Assembly (NCBI GenBank): GCA_963971305.1
Contig: OZ020309.1
Location: 3,961,001-4,025,000, forward strand
DNA from: Arcuatula senhousia
Taxonomy: Eukaryota; Mollusca; Bivalvia; Mytilida; Mytilidae
Direction of reading: 5' to 3'
DNA: 64,000 bases
Under the pieces are notes generated by a model. That model saw only the letters and a program-made list of their open reading frames with translations. It ran no database searches and was not told the DNA's origin. Both the position numbers and the translations under genes were made by a program. Shown in pieces: positions 1-10,993 of this stretch. Numbering within the stretch: the first letter of the stretch is position 1; every line of letters starts with the position of its first letter.

Positions 1-12
1 TTTGTTTTACAG

Positions 13-84
13 AATCCTCTATGACAATCATCAACTATCCCAATGAGGTAACAACTATAGGCTCCCATAAAGAATTCACTCAAA
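13..84 (+). CDS. candidate upstream exon of the lectin gene
   Basis: A strong acceptor (ttgttttacag) ends at base 12 and a consensus donor (gtaagt) begins at base 85. Only one of the three frames between them is open (SSMTIINYPNEV...). That frame ends with one spare base, exactly what the lectin exon at 1387 needs to complete its first codon. The peptide is polar and has no recognisable domain, which suits the linker between signal peptide and lectin domain. Linking it to the lectin gene is inference from phase and position only. Confidence 0.45.
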
Positions 85-356
85 GTAAGTAAAATAGGGT
101 AAATCAATTCTCTTTGGATATATTTTTCTGAATTTTTTTTATTTTATTTTATTTTAAAGAATAAACAACTCTGGGTTCTCCAGCTATATTAGGCGGGAAT
201 AACAATAGGAAGCAATGTATATCGACCCTGAAATGTCGAATTAGTTGCATGATACATGTAGAATAATTTTTCAAATATACTCCCTGAAAAGAAGGACAGA
301 AATTAAACCTTTTTATGTGTTGCAAAATATAAAGGATGTTCGAAAAAAATAATTAA

Positions 357-919
357 GGTTAGTGAGGACACCTGGCCCCAAAAAAAATTCCGAATTTAAA
401 ATGGCTAATTTTTTAATATATCAATATTTTGTATATACACTTTCTTGTGTATAAATATTGGACCACCTTTTCAGGCTTGTTTTTGCAAATTTTAAGTTCA
501 AAGGCTCCTTAAATTACGATAGATTATATAGGACAGACCTAAAATGAGCATAAAATCCTGCCTCGTGAAAAATTCTACGAATTTAAATTTTGATTTTATT
601 TTCTCAAAGTTAATGTTTTATGCTATATTTTGAAATAAAACAATCAAAATAGGGGGTCACCATCTTAACTTTCTGTTTACTTAACAAACCTTTGTAATTT
701 TTTGGTAAATTCCCACATGAGTTATCTCCCTTGTTTTATTTAAAAAATGTGTTAATTAAAGAACTATTGATGAGTTCCTTATTATTTGGTTACATTTTGA
801 CAAAATTTTAACATTAAACAATTTGGTATGAGTTTATGTCTTTATAAACATAATTTGACCTTTGTTTTGCATTTTTAGCTTTTTGTGGTCACATGACTGG
901 TGTCCTGTCCTCACTAACC
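357..919. mobile_element. TTAA-flanked MITE in lectin intron
   Basis: The inverted ends GGTTAGTGAGGACA and TGTCCTCACTAACC are perfect and each is bordered on the outside by TTAA (353-356 and 920-923). The 563-bp interior is AT-rich and has no coding potential. TTAA duplication is the habit of piggyBac and Kolobok families. The GG- terminus fits Kolobok better than piggyBac's CCC, but that is inference. It lies in the intron between the candidate upstream exon and the first clear lectin exon. Confidence 0.75.
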
Positions 920-1386
920 TTAAAGGAATAAAAAAACTTTGCAGGATCAATTTCAAATGTCGACAGACAAAAAGGCCGATCTAACGAACGAAAAAAATGG
1001 ACCGAAAAAGTCCTGATTTGATATGAGAATATCAATCAAAATGATGGATTAAACCAGGTATATGCCGCTAAAACCATCCCTCTTCCCTTGAAATCCTAGG
1101 GTGCGTTAGTAGCAAAAAAAACACAAGACCTTTGGAGATCTGATAAGAATATAGAGGTTATCACCTTAGTAAAACAAGCAGCCAAACACTATTCAAAACA
1201 ACCAGGAATTATTTCTTCTAACATATTTCAGAAATTTTCTTCCAGTGGCTGATATCGAGAGGGCAAACTTTCAGAGACATTTGAAATCGATCCACTCATG
1301 TTGATTGATTTGTTATTACCTTTATTATTTTGATATCAATATCATATTAATTGGTTTTAATGTATGAATATTTAAATTTACTCGAG

Positions 1387-4112
1387 GTACTGCCAATCCA
1401 TGTATTGGATGCATACAGTTTGGATCTTCATTCTATCTTCTCATTAAAACGCCGGTGACATGGGTGGAAGCCAAGGTAACACATGATATGCTATTGTTGG
1501 TTATGTTTGATTTCATACGATGTGAACAGAATAAAGACAATAAAAAGATGTGTCTTGCATTACAAAATTTGTCACATAGGTAAAATTAGTACTTTTCTTT
1601 ATTTGGACAATGTTATCTGCTCCCGTATCAATTATGCCTGAGGCTTATCACCTAATACCCCCTTCACATATACGAGAATTTATTACGGGATCATACGAGT
1701 TTACAACTCGTATTCAATCGTAAAGACTCGTAAATCGTAAAGTAGTAAAAACTTTCTGCACATACGAAGTAATCGTAAAAGGTCGGAAATAGCTCATAGT
1801 TTTGTTAATGCTTGGAGTTATCATCGACATTTGCACATTAAGGGTGATCATACCTATAAAGCGGATAGTTTTGACACTTGCTTTGCAAATTTCAATGACA
1901 TAAACTTTGCAAAATTTAATTCGTTAAATACATTTACATTCGCTGTTGTCCGAAGCTTAAAATGCCAGATTACAGCTTAAATTTAGGACTTGGTGTACGT
2001 GACACTGTTAAAAAGCAATTTAGACAATTTTTCGTAATGAAAAAATAGTATATAAGGGCTCAAAAATATATATAATTTAATACTTTAAAATGTTAGTTGC
2101 ATTTTTATACTTATGTCATTTTAGAGCATTACAGTGATCAACTGTGTCAATATATCATTAATCGTTTAACGTGTTGTTTCGGATTTAGAATCGAAATAAT
2201 ATTTTTTTACATCGGTCCACATGGAAGCTAGTTGTCAGTAACTTCGATTGTTCTCAAGAGAGTATCTCTACGTCTTGTTATTGTCTTGTTTTCCTTTTGT
2301 ATCAGGTTCTCTCTTGTTGAATTAATTTCTATCGCTTTGATTTTTACTATGTGTTAATTTGTGCTTTGTTAATGATTATCAATAGGGGCAGGTGGGGTCC
2401 AAAAACTATTTTAACCCCGCTATATTTTAAATGTAGCTGTTCTTAGCCAGGAGTTTTTATCCAATCTTATGTTTGTATTCGTCAAATTTATGTTAATTTT
2501 ATTTTTGTCAAGAAGATAATCTTTCATTTGCACTTAAGGAATGGGCTTGAAACATATATAGTTTATTTTCAATCCCGGGCCAATGGCAAAACAGCGAGCA
2601 GCATCCGCTGGTCACATTGAAGGCTGCTGGCTGTTTTCCGTTTTGGAATTTTAAATTGTCGTTTATTTTTGTAGGTTGTGTCGCGTACACTTATTCCACA
2701 TCCCATTATATTCTATATTTATCGTTATTTTTTAATATTATCTTTTTTCTAGACTAATTTCAAATTTATGTTTCAATTAATAGGATGACTGTGAATCTCG
2801 CAGTGGCAAACTTCTGGAAATAGAAACAACAGAGGAAAATGAGTTCGTAAAAGGAGAGTTCTCTGCAGTATTCAGTAATCTATCTTTAATTTCTATGTCT
2901 TATGGATAAATTAAACTTTCGAACATGATAAAATATTTGAATAGTTCATAACGAAAACTGTACCACATGTTGTAAAATGTACTACATGTGGTAAAAACCA
3001 TAGTTTCATATCTGTTTAGAGTTTACACAAATTGAGGTTCAGATTTTGACATGTTATGTTTATTTAAAAACGCCTTAAACATATTCAATATTTCTAGTCA
3101 TGTCGATGGGAATACATATTTACATATATTCAGATGGAATTTAAAATTCAACTTAACCCCATAACACATGAAGTGCAGAAATCCATAAGAGACTGCATTT
3201 TTCTCTCGGAATTTCACAATATACTGTAATAATTGTTTATATTAAGCATCGTTACATGTACATATAGATAATTTATAACAGGAGTTCGTAGCGTTAGTAG
3301 AACAATTTCCCGTGTTTCAGATTTATGCTCTATATATTTTTTTAGATATGGTGTACTTGTACATAAGATTATATCTCATGTGTACATTTTTTTATTCTAT
3401 TTAATATCTAAATTTATGGTAATTCTAAAACACGACGTTAAACTCCTTCCATCGTAGTTCGTCCGTAGATATTGTAGACAATACTGATTTTTTTGATATT
3501 TTTTTTGGTTTTATGCATTTCCAGCACTAATTTTAGATTCAGGATTTCCGATGTTTGTGTTTAGGTGCTACTGACGAGGAAAAAATTCTAAAATGGCCAA
3601 ACAGCTCATTAATTTAATTGCAGTTTGAGTTTACAACGCTGTTTTTGTCTCATGTTCATTTACTCCATATCCTTTTATAAATATAGTAAGTGATTTCGTT
3701 TACAGGCGTGAATTTGCACTGTTAAACAGACTTTTTTGCATGACATTAATTTATAATTGTTTAGTTTGTTTTGCGATTTCAATTGAGTTCAGACACAGGA
3801 CTTAGTTAATACTGTAAAAAGATTTCTGTCTTAACAATACCATTAAAAATGTTCTTCGCATTATATTTAATTTAAATTTATACTTTAGAGAGTAACTCGT
3901 GGATAGCGGCTTTCAAACAGAGAGGAAGCGGACTTATGGCCAGTGACTTCAGTTGGGTCAGTACTCCCGATCAACCGATGGGCTTTACCGACTGGAGGTC
4001 CAACGAACCTGATGGCGCCGATTGTGTCATTATGGGGGTAGCGGGTGGATATCATTGGGCAAGCAACGATTGTTTGAGCGTATTTTATTATACTTGCGAA
4101 TTTGAAAATTAA
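1387..4112 (+). CDS. C-type lectin domain protein, last three exons
   Basis: Exons 1387-1475, 2784-2874 and 3889-4112 (stop TAA) join in one open frame with GT/AG junctions and matching phases (0, then 1). Together they make a long-form C-type lectin domain of about 133 residues, a fold that usually binds sugars on secreted or surface proteins and is expanded in bivalve immunity. Seen: a TWVEAK-type helix before the DDCES cysteine, GKLLEIET, the EPD sugar-site triplet, WASNDC, and the final YTCEF. Cysteines expected for the two conserved core disulfides (C1-C4, C2-C3) are present. Odd: the N-terminal hairpin reads C-I-G-C-I-Q-F-G-S-S-F-Y, where the family has a Trp at the fourth position and a Cys before Tyr. 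So one hairpin cysteine is lost and a new one appears three residues after the first. The start of the first exon (acceptor AG at 1385-1386) is my choice. The signal-peptide exon is not visible. Confidence 0.88.
2520..2705 (+). repeat. dispersed repeat copy (inverted partner at 45.5 kb)
   Basis: The stretch with 'ccaatggcaaaacagcgagcagc', 'gctgctggctgtttt' and 'gtgtcgcgtacacttattccac' recurs in inverse orientation at 45470-45620. It is non-coding repeat inside the lectin intron. Confidence 0.55.
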
Positions 4113-6027
4113 GTCATCTCCAGTTCGCATTTGAATTATTTTCTGTTCATTCGGGACATTATATTTTACATTACATTCTATCATTATATTTTTTAGGACA
4201 TATGAAATTGTATTTTTTCTGTTTTAATAGACTAACATTACTTGTACATGTACTATTATTTTTCTGTTTAAACTGGCCACCTTTTTCAGTCAATGTGCAT
4301 TGATAAGGGTGTTCAACCCTTACACAACCATACCCAAAGAGAGAGAAAATATATTTTAAGTAAACAATTATACTATTCTATTGAGCCTTGCATACCTTCG
4401 CAATATTTATTGTATGGAACTTTTTTGCCATTTTAATTCCTGTAGTTTTATGTTCTAATGCATCGCTTATTCGGATAACGTAATAAAGACTGATTTGTCA
4501 GTTTTTTGCAAGATAGAAATGACTCTAGGCCATTAATTTATTTTGTTTAGAACTTTTAGAATCCACATTTGATTACTTCTTTTCTAGAGTAACACCGATG
4601 ATGATGATCAGTTTTCGTTGCTGTTAATATTGATAGGTAACATTCAACATTTGTATCAATTCAAACCCCCTTGCGATTCAGCTCCTAGCGTACACACTAA
4701 GACACTCTCTAAGCTTATCACTTAGCCGGATTACAAAATCCCAAGACTCTAATGACAGGTTAGGCATTGCCGTGGGACTTTTCGTCACCCGCCACGCACA
4801 AGATGCGTTAGACAGAAAAGGTATATTAATGGGGCAATCGAATGCCTTAAATGCAAAAAAGCAAAGAAAAAATGGGTTGGCATAAAAATCTCCAGTAAAA
4901 CGAACCTCAAACCTGAAAACAAAAAGATACAAGCTAAAAACAACCCCAATCAGCAAAATTAACTCAAGTCGGCACGAGAGTGAACTCTGGTGCTTCGAAA
5001 GATAAAGCGTGCATGATTGCTAATGCACACCCGCAACTTTTTCAACGAATAATTTGGCATAGGTCAAATTTGGTAAAGAGCGCAAACTAAACCTAACGAA
5101 ACGAAAACTTAAATCTCAAATTAACATTTATTTCGATTTTTTTATTTTGGTATACATATCTATGGCCTTTTGTTCTATAATGTTATCATTTAATAATTTC
5201 CTCTTAGTTCATAATCTTTTTAACTATAATAATTGTCATTCAGTATTTGACTAAATCAATGTAATGAGCAGATATGTAGACCGTCGTTTTCATGTGCTAG
5301 CTTTTCTTAGAGATAAAAGATAATGAGGTGTGAAATAATTGTCAATATAAAACAAATCACTATAGGATATATCCTGCAGCCTTCAATATAACAAGAGTTC
5401 GATAACTTTTGTCTCGCCTTTGCCCAAGAATGAAACTGTAATGCATATTAATCCTAAAAATATCAGATGAAGACCACTTTTGGACATCTTTAGTTGATAT
5501 AATGAGGAAAGGGACAACCGAAAGCTTTGACAAAGATTCCTGGCTTAAGACGTGGCGGGGCTGACCTAGGATTCTGGTCCTACCTAAATTACCCCTATTG
5601 ATAATCTTGAACAAAGCACAAAATACTAAATAAAAATTGAGTTAGAACCTGAGACATAAGGACTGCAACACAGACAAGACGAAAAGGAATTTCCTTGAAA
5701 ACACTCGCTGTCTCTGACATCCTTACGAAAAGCATCGAAGAACTGGTGTAAAAAAGTCATAAACATATATATAAATGTATACAAAAAAAAACGGCATAGT
5801 TGATCTCTAATGTTATTTTGTGTCTTCAGATTAACACGTTTCTCTTTTTACAAGACTTAATGTAAACATTAAGCTTTAATGTTATTTTCATATTTAAGAA
5901 GCACAAATGCCATCGTTGATTTACAAACAAGGTTAAGTGATTTCGTCGTCATGTTAAACATTTCGAAAAAAAACAAGTTTCACAGGTGGAGAATAAAATG
6001 CCAATTAGGTAATCCTTTGTTCACAAG
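4113..6027. other. intergenic; no gene seen
   Basis: This stretch follows the lectin stop. Around 4955-5075 is a short degraded match ('aactcaagtcggcacgagagtgaactc') to the reverse-transcriptase repeat family that recurs at 9.4, 43, 45.8 and 46.5 kb. Otherwise I see only AT-rich sequence; the open frames here are short and carry no domain. Confidence 0.5.
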
Positions 6028-6210
6028 GTGGAGCCTGTGGTGAAGTGGTTCATGAGTCGAGCTACTCATACCAGAGATGCGTCGTTCGATCCTCGTCAGG
6101 AGTGAATATTTCATGAAACGATTATATGGGCCTCTGTTGAAACCCTTTGAGGGGATGCTGAGGATCTTTAAGGAACATCTTTATCTTTGCCGGTACTGGT
6201 AATTTATATT
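6028..6210 (+). repeat. tRNA-derived SINE head
   Basis: An A-box-like element (gcctgtggtgaagtgg) is followed by a B-box (gtcgttcgatcctcgt), then 'aggagtgaatatttcatgaa'. This is the head of the SINE family found in full at 7150-7500 and 53205-53531. The body diverges soon after. It is not a tRNA gene, since no acceptor stem closes. Confidence 0.65.
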
Positions 6211-6552
6211 TTTAACATCCGTGATGGTTAGCGCTGCTGGTGGAGTTTTAATTCCCCGAGGTTCGCCCGCTCTGGCATCAACACTTTTGTGTTGACACGT
6301 TATCCGTTTAAATTTTCAAAATTGTCAAAACTCTAAGTTTCTTCCTACCCCATACATAGGTTGGTTTTAGTTATTATTTGGTTTCTAGTTTTCTGCATTT
6401 TAGGGTTTAATTGTTTTATGCTCTTCATATTCATATAGTGTTCCGCATTTTAATTTTTTGGTAGAGCGCCTCTGTTGAGTCTTGAATAGACGAAACGCAC
6501 GTCATGCGTAGCAAAATTTATTTGTCTGGGACTTTGTTGTAATTTATTTTTC
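6211..6552 (-). repeat. dispersed repeat family A copy
   Basis: It matches, in inverse orientation, the copies at 15110-15780 and 16115-16375. Shared landmarks are the 'aacatccgtgatggttagc' block, 'caacacttttgtgttgac' (a short palindrome), 'agagcgcctctg.tgagtcttgaatagacgaaacgc' and 'gtctgg.actttgttgtaattta'. It has no coding potential. Strand is given relative to the 15-16 kb copies. Confidence 0.7.
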
Positions 6553-7149
6553 GGATGAAGTAAAAAAAGTTGTAGCGTTTATGTGGTTAACAAATACCAT
6601 GTGCACATTAAAGACATCTTTGTCGATTAGATAAAATGGGGCTGCTGCAAGGGGATACTCGCAAACTGCAAACTGGAAAGGATTTACAGAAGGTTTTAGA
6701 TTCTATTCCAATTAAGATAATAATAAAATATATCTAAACTATTCTGGAACCAAACGATAATATCACTGAGAAAATTAAGATTATTGATGAGGCAGAATAA
6801 CCAATAGGATATTTATATGTGAAAATCTTAAAAGGCAGGGATATGTAAGTCCGACAGACACAAATAAATCAGAAAAAACTGAAGTGACAGAAAACACACA
6901 AAAATAACCGAAGCGCAATAAACAGTGTGAAGCCAAGTCGTCACAAAGGTTAACACAGGTCCTCAAGAACTGACTGCATGTTTCCACACGTGTCAGGTTG
7001 CTCACGATTTTACTAGTAAGTGATGTCCGTTTGAAATCGATTCAGTGTGAGAGGAGAACCAAAAATTCTTAAACCAACATCGATTCTCGTCTGACTGACG
7101 GATTTTAAATTTTTTTCTATGATAAAATATGTCTTCCTTAAACACTTAG

Positions 7150-7500
7150 TTTAAACATATTTATTTATCCTGGATTGGGAAACAAGCTTAATGCTGATGT
7201 TAATCCCTCTCCAGCTAGCAGTTTGCGAGTGTGGCCTTTGCAGCGGCCCCCATTGAGCCTACTGTTATTGACCTCTACAAAGGGGTCATTAACGTGCATG
7301 GGGTATTGCTCTTCGCATACACATGACAACCTTTTTTCGTCCCTTCCGAAGGACTAGCATCGTTCTTTGAGAACATCCTCGCAAATGGCGTCAAGAGAGA
7401 GTCGGAAAATTGGTTCATGAAATTTTCACCCCGCACGAGGATCGAACCACGAACCTTTTTGTTAGTAGCTCGACGCGTTAACCACTACACCACCGGCTCT
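7150..7500 (-). repeat. full-length tRNA-derived SINE with target duplication
   Basis: Read on the minus strand it begins 'agagccggtggtgtagtggttaa' (A box) and has the B box 'ggttcgatcctcgt', a conserved body and a 3' end 'cagg.ataaataaatatgtttaaac'. It is flanked by the 13-bp repeat CTTAAACASTTAG (7137-7149 and 7501-7513, one mismatch), a target-site duplication typical of LINE-driven insertion. A second copy sits inside the retroelement at 53.2 kb. Confidence 0.85.
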
Positions 7501-7984
7501 CTTAAACAGTTAGTCATATTTGTGTGAGGCATAACACTCTATCAAGAAAATCAATGAAAAATGCACAATCGCTGAATTAATGCATCAGTTGAGACAACAA
7601 TATTGAGTGCACGCAAAATTTACGATAAAAGAGACTACTTTAATTTTCAAATTATTACTTTCTCTAACCTTGAAAGCAACATTCCTACCTCACCTGCTTA
7701 CGATGTTAATATTTCAGAACTCATTAGATATGCCAGTGATAGTACAATTTTTTTTTTTATTTTCTGATACGACACCGCTGTTTCCGTGACCGACTCTTAG
7801 ACCAAGGTTACAAGAAAAAGCGTCTCATACGATCCCTAAAAAATGATATTCCTTTCTTATCAGCCACTGGTGGAAAATTCAAAATTCAGTTGAAAATTTT
7901 GTTTAGTGGTTGTTTTGATTAGTGCTTTGCTGTTTGTTGTACGAAGGTGATCATATTATTATCCCTATTATGTCTTCACAACCG

Positions 7985-8215
7985 TGTTGCGGTGTGTGTT
8001 ACTACCGGTCCAAAAGATCGCAATGGAGGAGGGCGGTTATGCGCGCCATAAAACTTGGTTTAACCCATCATTTCATTTGAAATGTCTGTCCCAAGTCAGG
8101 ACCATTGTGATCTATAACTATTCCGATGTGTCTTCCATGTTTGTTTTTTTCACTTAGACATTGAGATTGATCTTCCAAGTTCGGTGATATTGTTATTACC
8201 TTTATTTGCTTCACA
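7985..8215 (+). repeat. dispersed repeat family B copy
   Basis: It shares 'aagatcgcaat.aggaggg', 'tcaggaccattg', 'ccgatgtgt' and 'attgagattgatcttccaagt' with copies at 26115-26310 (same strand) and 44756-44940 (opposite strand). Non-coding; its source element is not identified. Confidence 0.6.
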
Positions 8216-8520
8216 AATTCAGTGAAGTTCTGACAGTTCAGTTCTGATTTGAAAGTTAGCATCATAACGTTTGTCAAAATAGCTTTCTTGAAAGTCTTCC
8301 ATGGTTTTTGTTAAGATGTGAATATAGAAATGAAGCGGACGCTCCATTACGTGTAGTGTCCTTTATCTCAAGTACCTGGTGTTATACAAAATGGAAATTT
8401 TCACCAAATTGAGGATTGTTCAATAAAAATCATTATTTGTTGAATATATCAGAAGATAAGGTTAAACGATAGAGTTAGTCTTAAATCGTTTATTCTAGAA
8501 TATTGTAAGAAGTCCGCTTT
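8216..8520 (-). pseudogene. Penelope-like reverse transcriptase fragment
   Basis: On the minus strand the peptide 'VLEIKDTTRNGASASFL' with 'HGRLSRK' aligns with the segment after the catalytic YIDD motif in the better preserved copy at 46437-47720. Frames are broken and the ends are ragged. It is a dead fragment with no neighbour relation. Confidence 0.55.
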
Positions 8521-9429
8521 ATCACCGACTCTACTTGCTTCACAAGATTATTGGAGTGCATGGCATCTCGAATTTTACTCGGTTCGGCATCTAACGTTAA
8601 AGAGATGACGTTAACTTGAAATGTTTTCCCTATCCCGGATAGAATCAAAGCTACATCATCTGCATATGGTGTTTATATTTCACACTATTTTGGACATGCC
8701 AGGGCTTATTCAAATTGTTAAGGTTTTTTTGATCCGATACCACTGTTAATGTCATCGCCTTTTAAGTTACTAAAGGAAAATCAGAAGACACATAAGATAA
8801 GAAGAACTTAAATCGATAGAAAACAAAATAACACAAAAAAACAGGTTTAAACAACGATTTGCAATCAACAACATGAAGTCAGGTTGATCTGAAAGTAAAC
8901 TTTTTTACTCTGGAAGGGGACCAGTTTTTGCTTGCTATAATACTTTTCTGATTTAGCCAACGATTTATCTAATGTAGATCAAATATGGGTAATGACGACA
9001 GTGCAAACGCTCAATGACAAAAGCAACATCTGTATTATCATTAAATATTGATATAACGTTGTACAATCAAACACATATGTATTTATGATAAAAGGGTTCA
9101 CAGTTCCGTAAGTATAACATACCTAGTCTAGTAGATAGCAAGCGATGAGCAGTAAACTAATGTATTATCCAGATTGAAGACCTAATTGTTGAAATGAACA
9201 CTTTTTATGTAAGTCTGATATATAAATTTCTCCTTTTACGCAAATAAACCTGTATTGCATGCGCACACTAAAAAGCTTTAGATAAACATTTTATGTATAT
9301 GCATGTGGTAACATTGATTTGTTTTTGCATTGTAATTGTTATGTTTTATACATGAACTTTTTGGGAATTATTTTTTGCATTGTGGAATTCCGTCGGTCAA
9401 GGTTATTTTTGAAAACAAGGTAATAACAT

Positions 9430-9745
9430 TACAGGCATAAATGCCAACAAAAACAGCACATATAAACGCCAACGCAAGTCAAAACAAAAGTAAACTCAGG
9501 TGCTCCGGAAGGGAGTTCCTGCTTGCTATAGCACTCCCGTTGCGCTTCCAATTTTCAATTCAGTGTGTCATCTTCGGTAAAGGAAGACAAAACAAACCCA
9601 TATGCACTCATCTGAGGGATAGAAATACCATATTTGCCTATGAGCGCATGGTGTCTGCCTTAAATTACGAAAACCGAGGAACAAATAAACCCTGTTTTAG
9701 CAATTTTTGTGTAAGACATGACACTCTGTCAAGGAAATCAATGTA
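9430..9745 (-). pseudogene. Penelope-like element 3' coding fragment
   Basis: On the minus strand the bases matching 'cttgtagacaaatatgg.atttc.atc.ctcagatgagtgca' correspond to the C-terminal end of the RT protein of the copy at 46.5 kb, followed by the same 3' tail ('gctccggaagg'). The plus-strand open frame here is an accident. Stops and indels show it is dead. Confidence 0.55.
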
Positions 9746-10915
9746 ATTCCAGCAATCCAATTATGGTTACGCATTGGTTTATGATATTTTTTAGGCCACA
9801 ACATCGCAAACTAAGTCGTTTTCCACGATGTTGATGTCATCAGTGATAACGGTATAAACCATGTGTAAAAAAAACTTTATTTCTACCTCTGTATCGCTTT
9901 CGAATATCGTTTTTCAGAAAACAACAAAATGAAACTTGATGACGTTATCCTGTCCTTGATTGAAGACTTTAACTTCCTGGTTTGACTTCATTTTGTGAAA
10001 ATGTGATTGTATAAGAGTCTAGAAAATGTAAGTACGGTTTATTATTGACATTATTTTTGGCCGTATTTCACGGAGTGAAAAATCCGGGTTCGAAAATGGT
10101 GAATGTCGGGCGGGCGAGGAAAAATTTTTCGTAACAGTTTTCTCAGCAACTACTAATCACAACCAGTTGATATTTAGTATACAGCATTATGGTGGGGTAC
10201 ACTAACGTGGGATACGATTTCAAGTTTGTCGCTCACCTACATCCTGTTTAACGAAATCCGGCCATTTTTGACCTTGACAGATTTTTAAATTATCTCAAAA
10301 GTAGGGGTCGCATTATCAGTTTGTAGATCTGTAAGCTTTAAGAAATTTTTAGAAAAATTAGTCTTCAGTTACATAAGTTTATTGTTTATCAAGTCAAAAA
10401 TTCCACTTTAAAGGTTACCAAATTGATACGTTCAATTGAGTTCAAATAACATTATATCATAAATATCATTTAGATTTTCTCAGAATAACACAACAGGCGA
10501 GTGATAAGATGTTACCACTTAATAAATTTTTCAACAGGAAAATATCTATCCCGCAGAAGGAAGAACATCTTCGAAAGACATAAAACGATTTCTCAGATTT
10601 ATAATCTAGTAGAGATAGATTTAACATTACATCATCAGGGGGATAGAGCATACTGTTTTTTATTGAAGATTTAATGATCATTTTTTTAGTAGAAATATCA
10701 TATCGCCCGACAGTTGTGTTATCATTAGTCCACTCAAAAATAACCTCGGACATTTTTCTGCCTAACCAAGTAACGAGCGTAAAAAGTTTAACTATCTAAT
10801 GTTTGCAACGAATGTTGACGAAATTAATGATAAGATGTGGTGTTATGTCTTATTATATGAATTTATAGCCAAACCGATTACAGTTTTATTAGATACAGAA
10901 TTAAAATACTAGTAT
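9746..10915. other. intergenic upstream of the B-box gene
   Basis: I see no gene. The stretch around 10060-10260 weakly resembles 59830-60000 and may be another old repeat. The minus-strand frame at 10466-10753 has no recognisable domain and I do not call it. Promoter and 5' UTR exon of the B-box gene must lie in or before this stretch. Confidence 0.4.
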
Positions 10916-10993
10916 ATGATTAACAGGCATGATACACGCACTTTAATGGTATTAATTAGATTTCTTATGGTGTTTATATTCTTCAGTCATAGA

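Noticed and set aside
3885..4184. Minus-strand ORF over the lectin exon
   Set aside because: Antisense shadow of a clear lectin-domain exon.
9441..9746. Plus-strand ORF of 101 codons
   Set aside because: It lies on a degraded minus-strand retroelement fragment that recurs elsewhere; no independent support.
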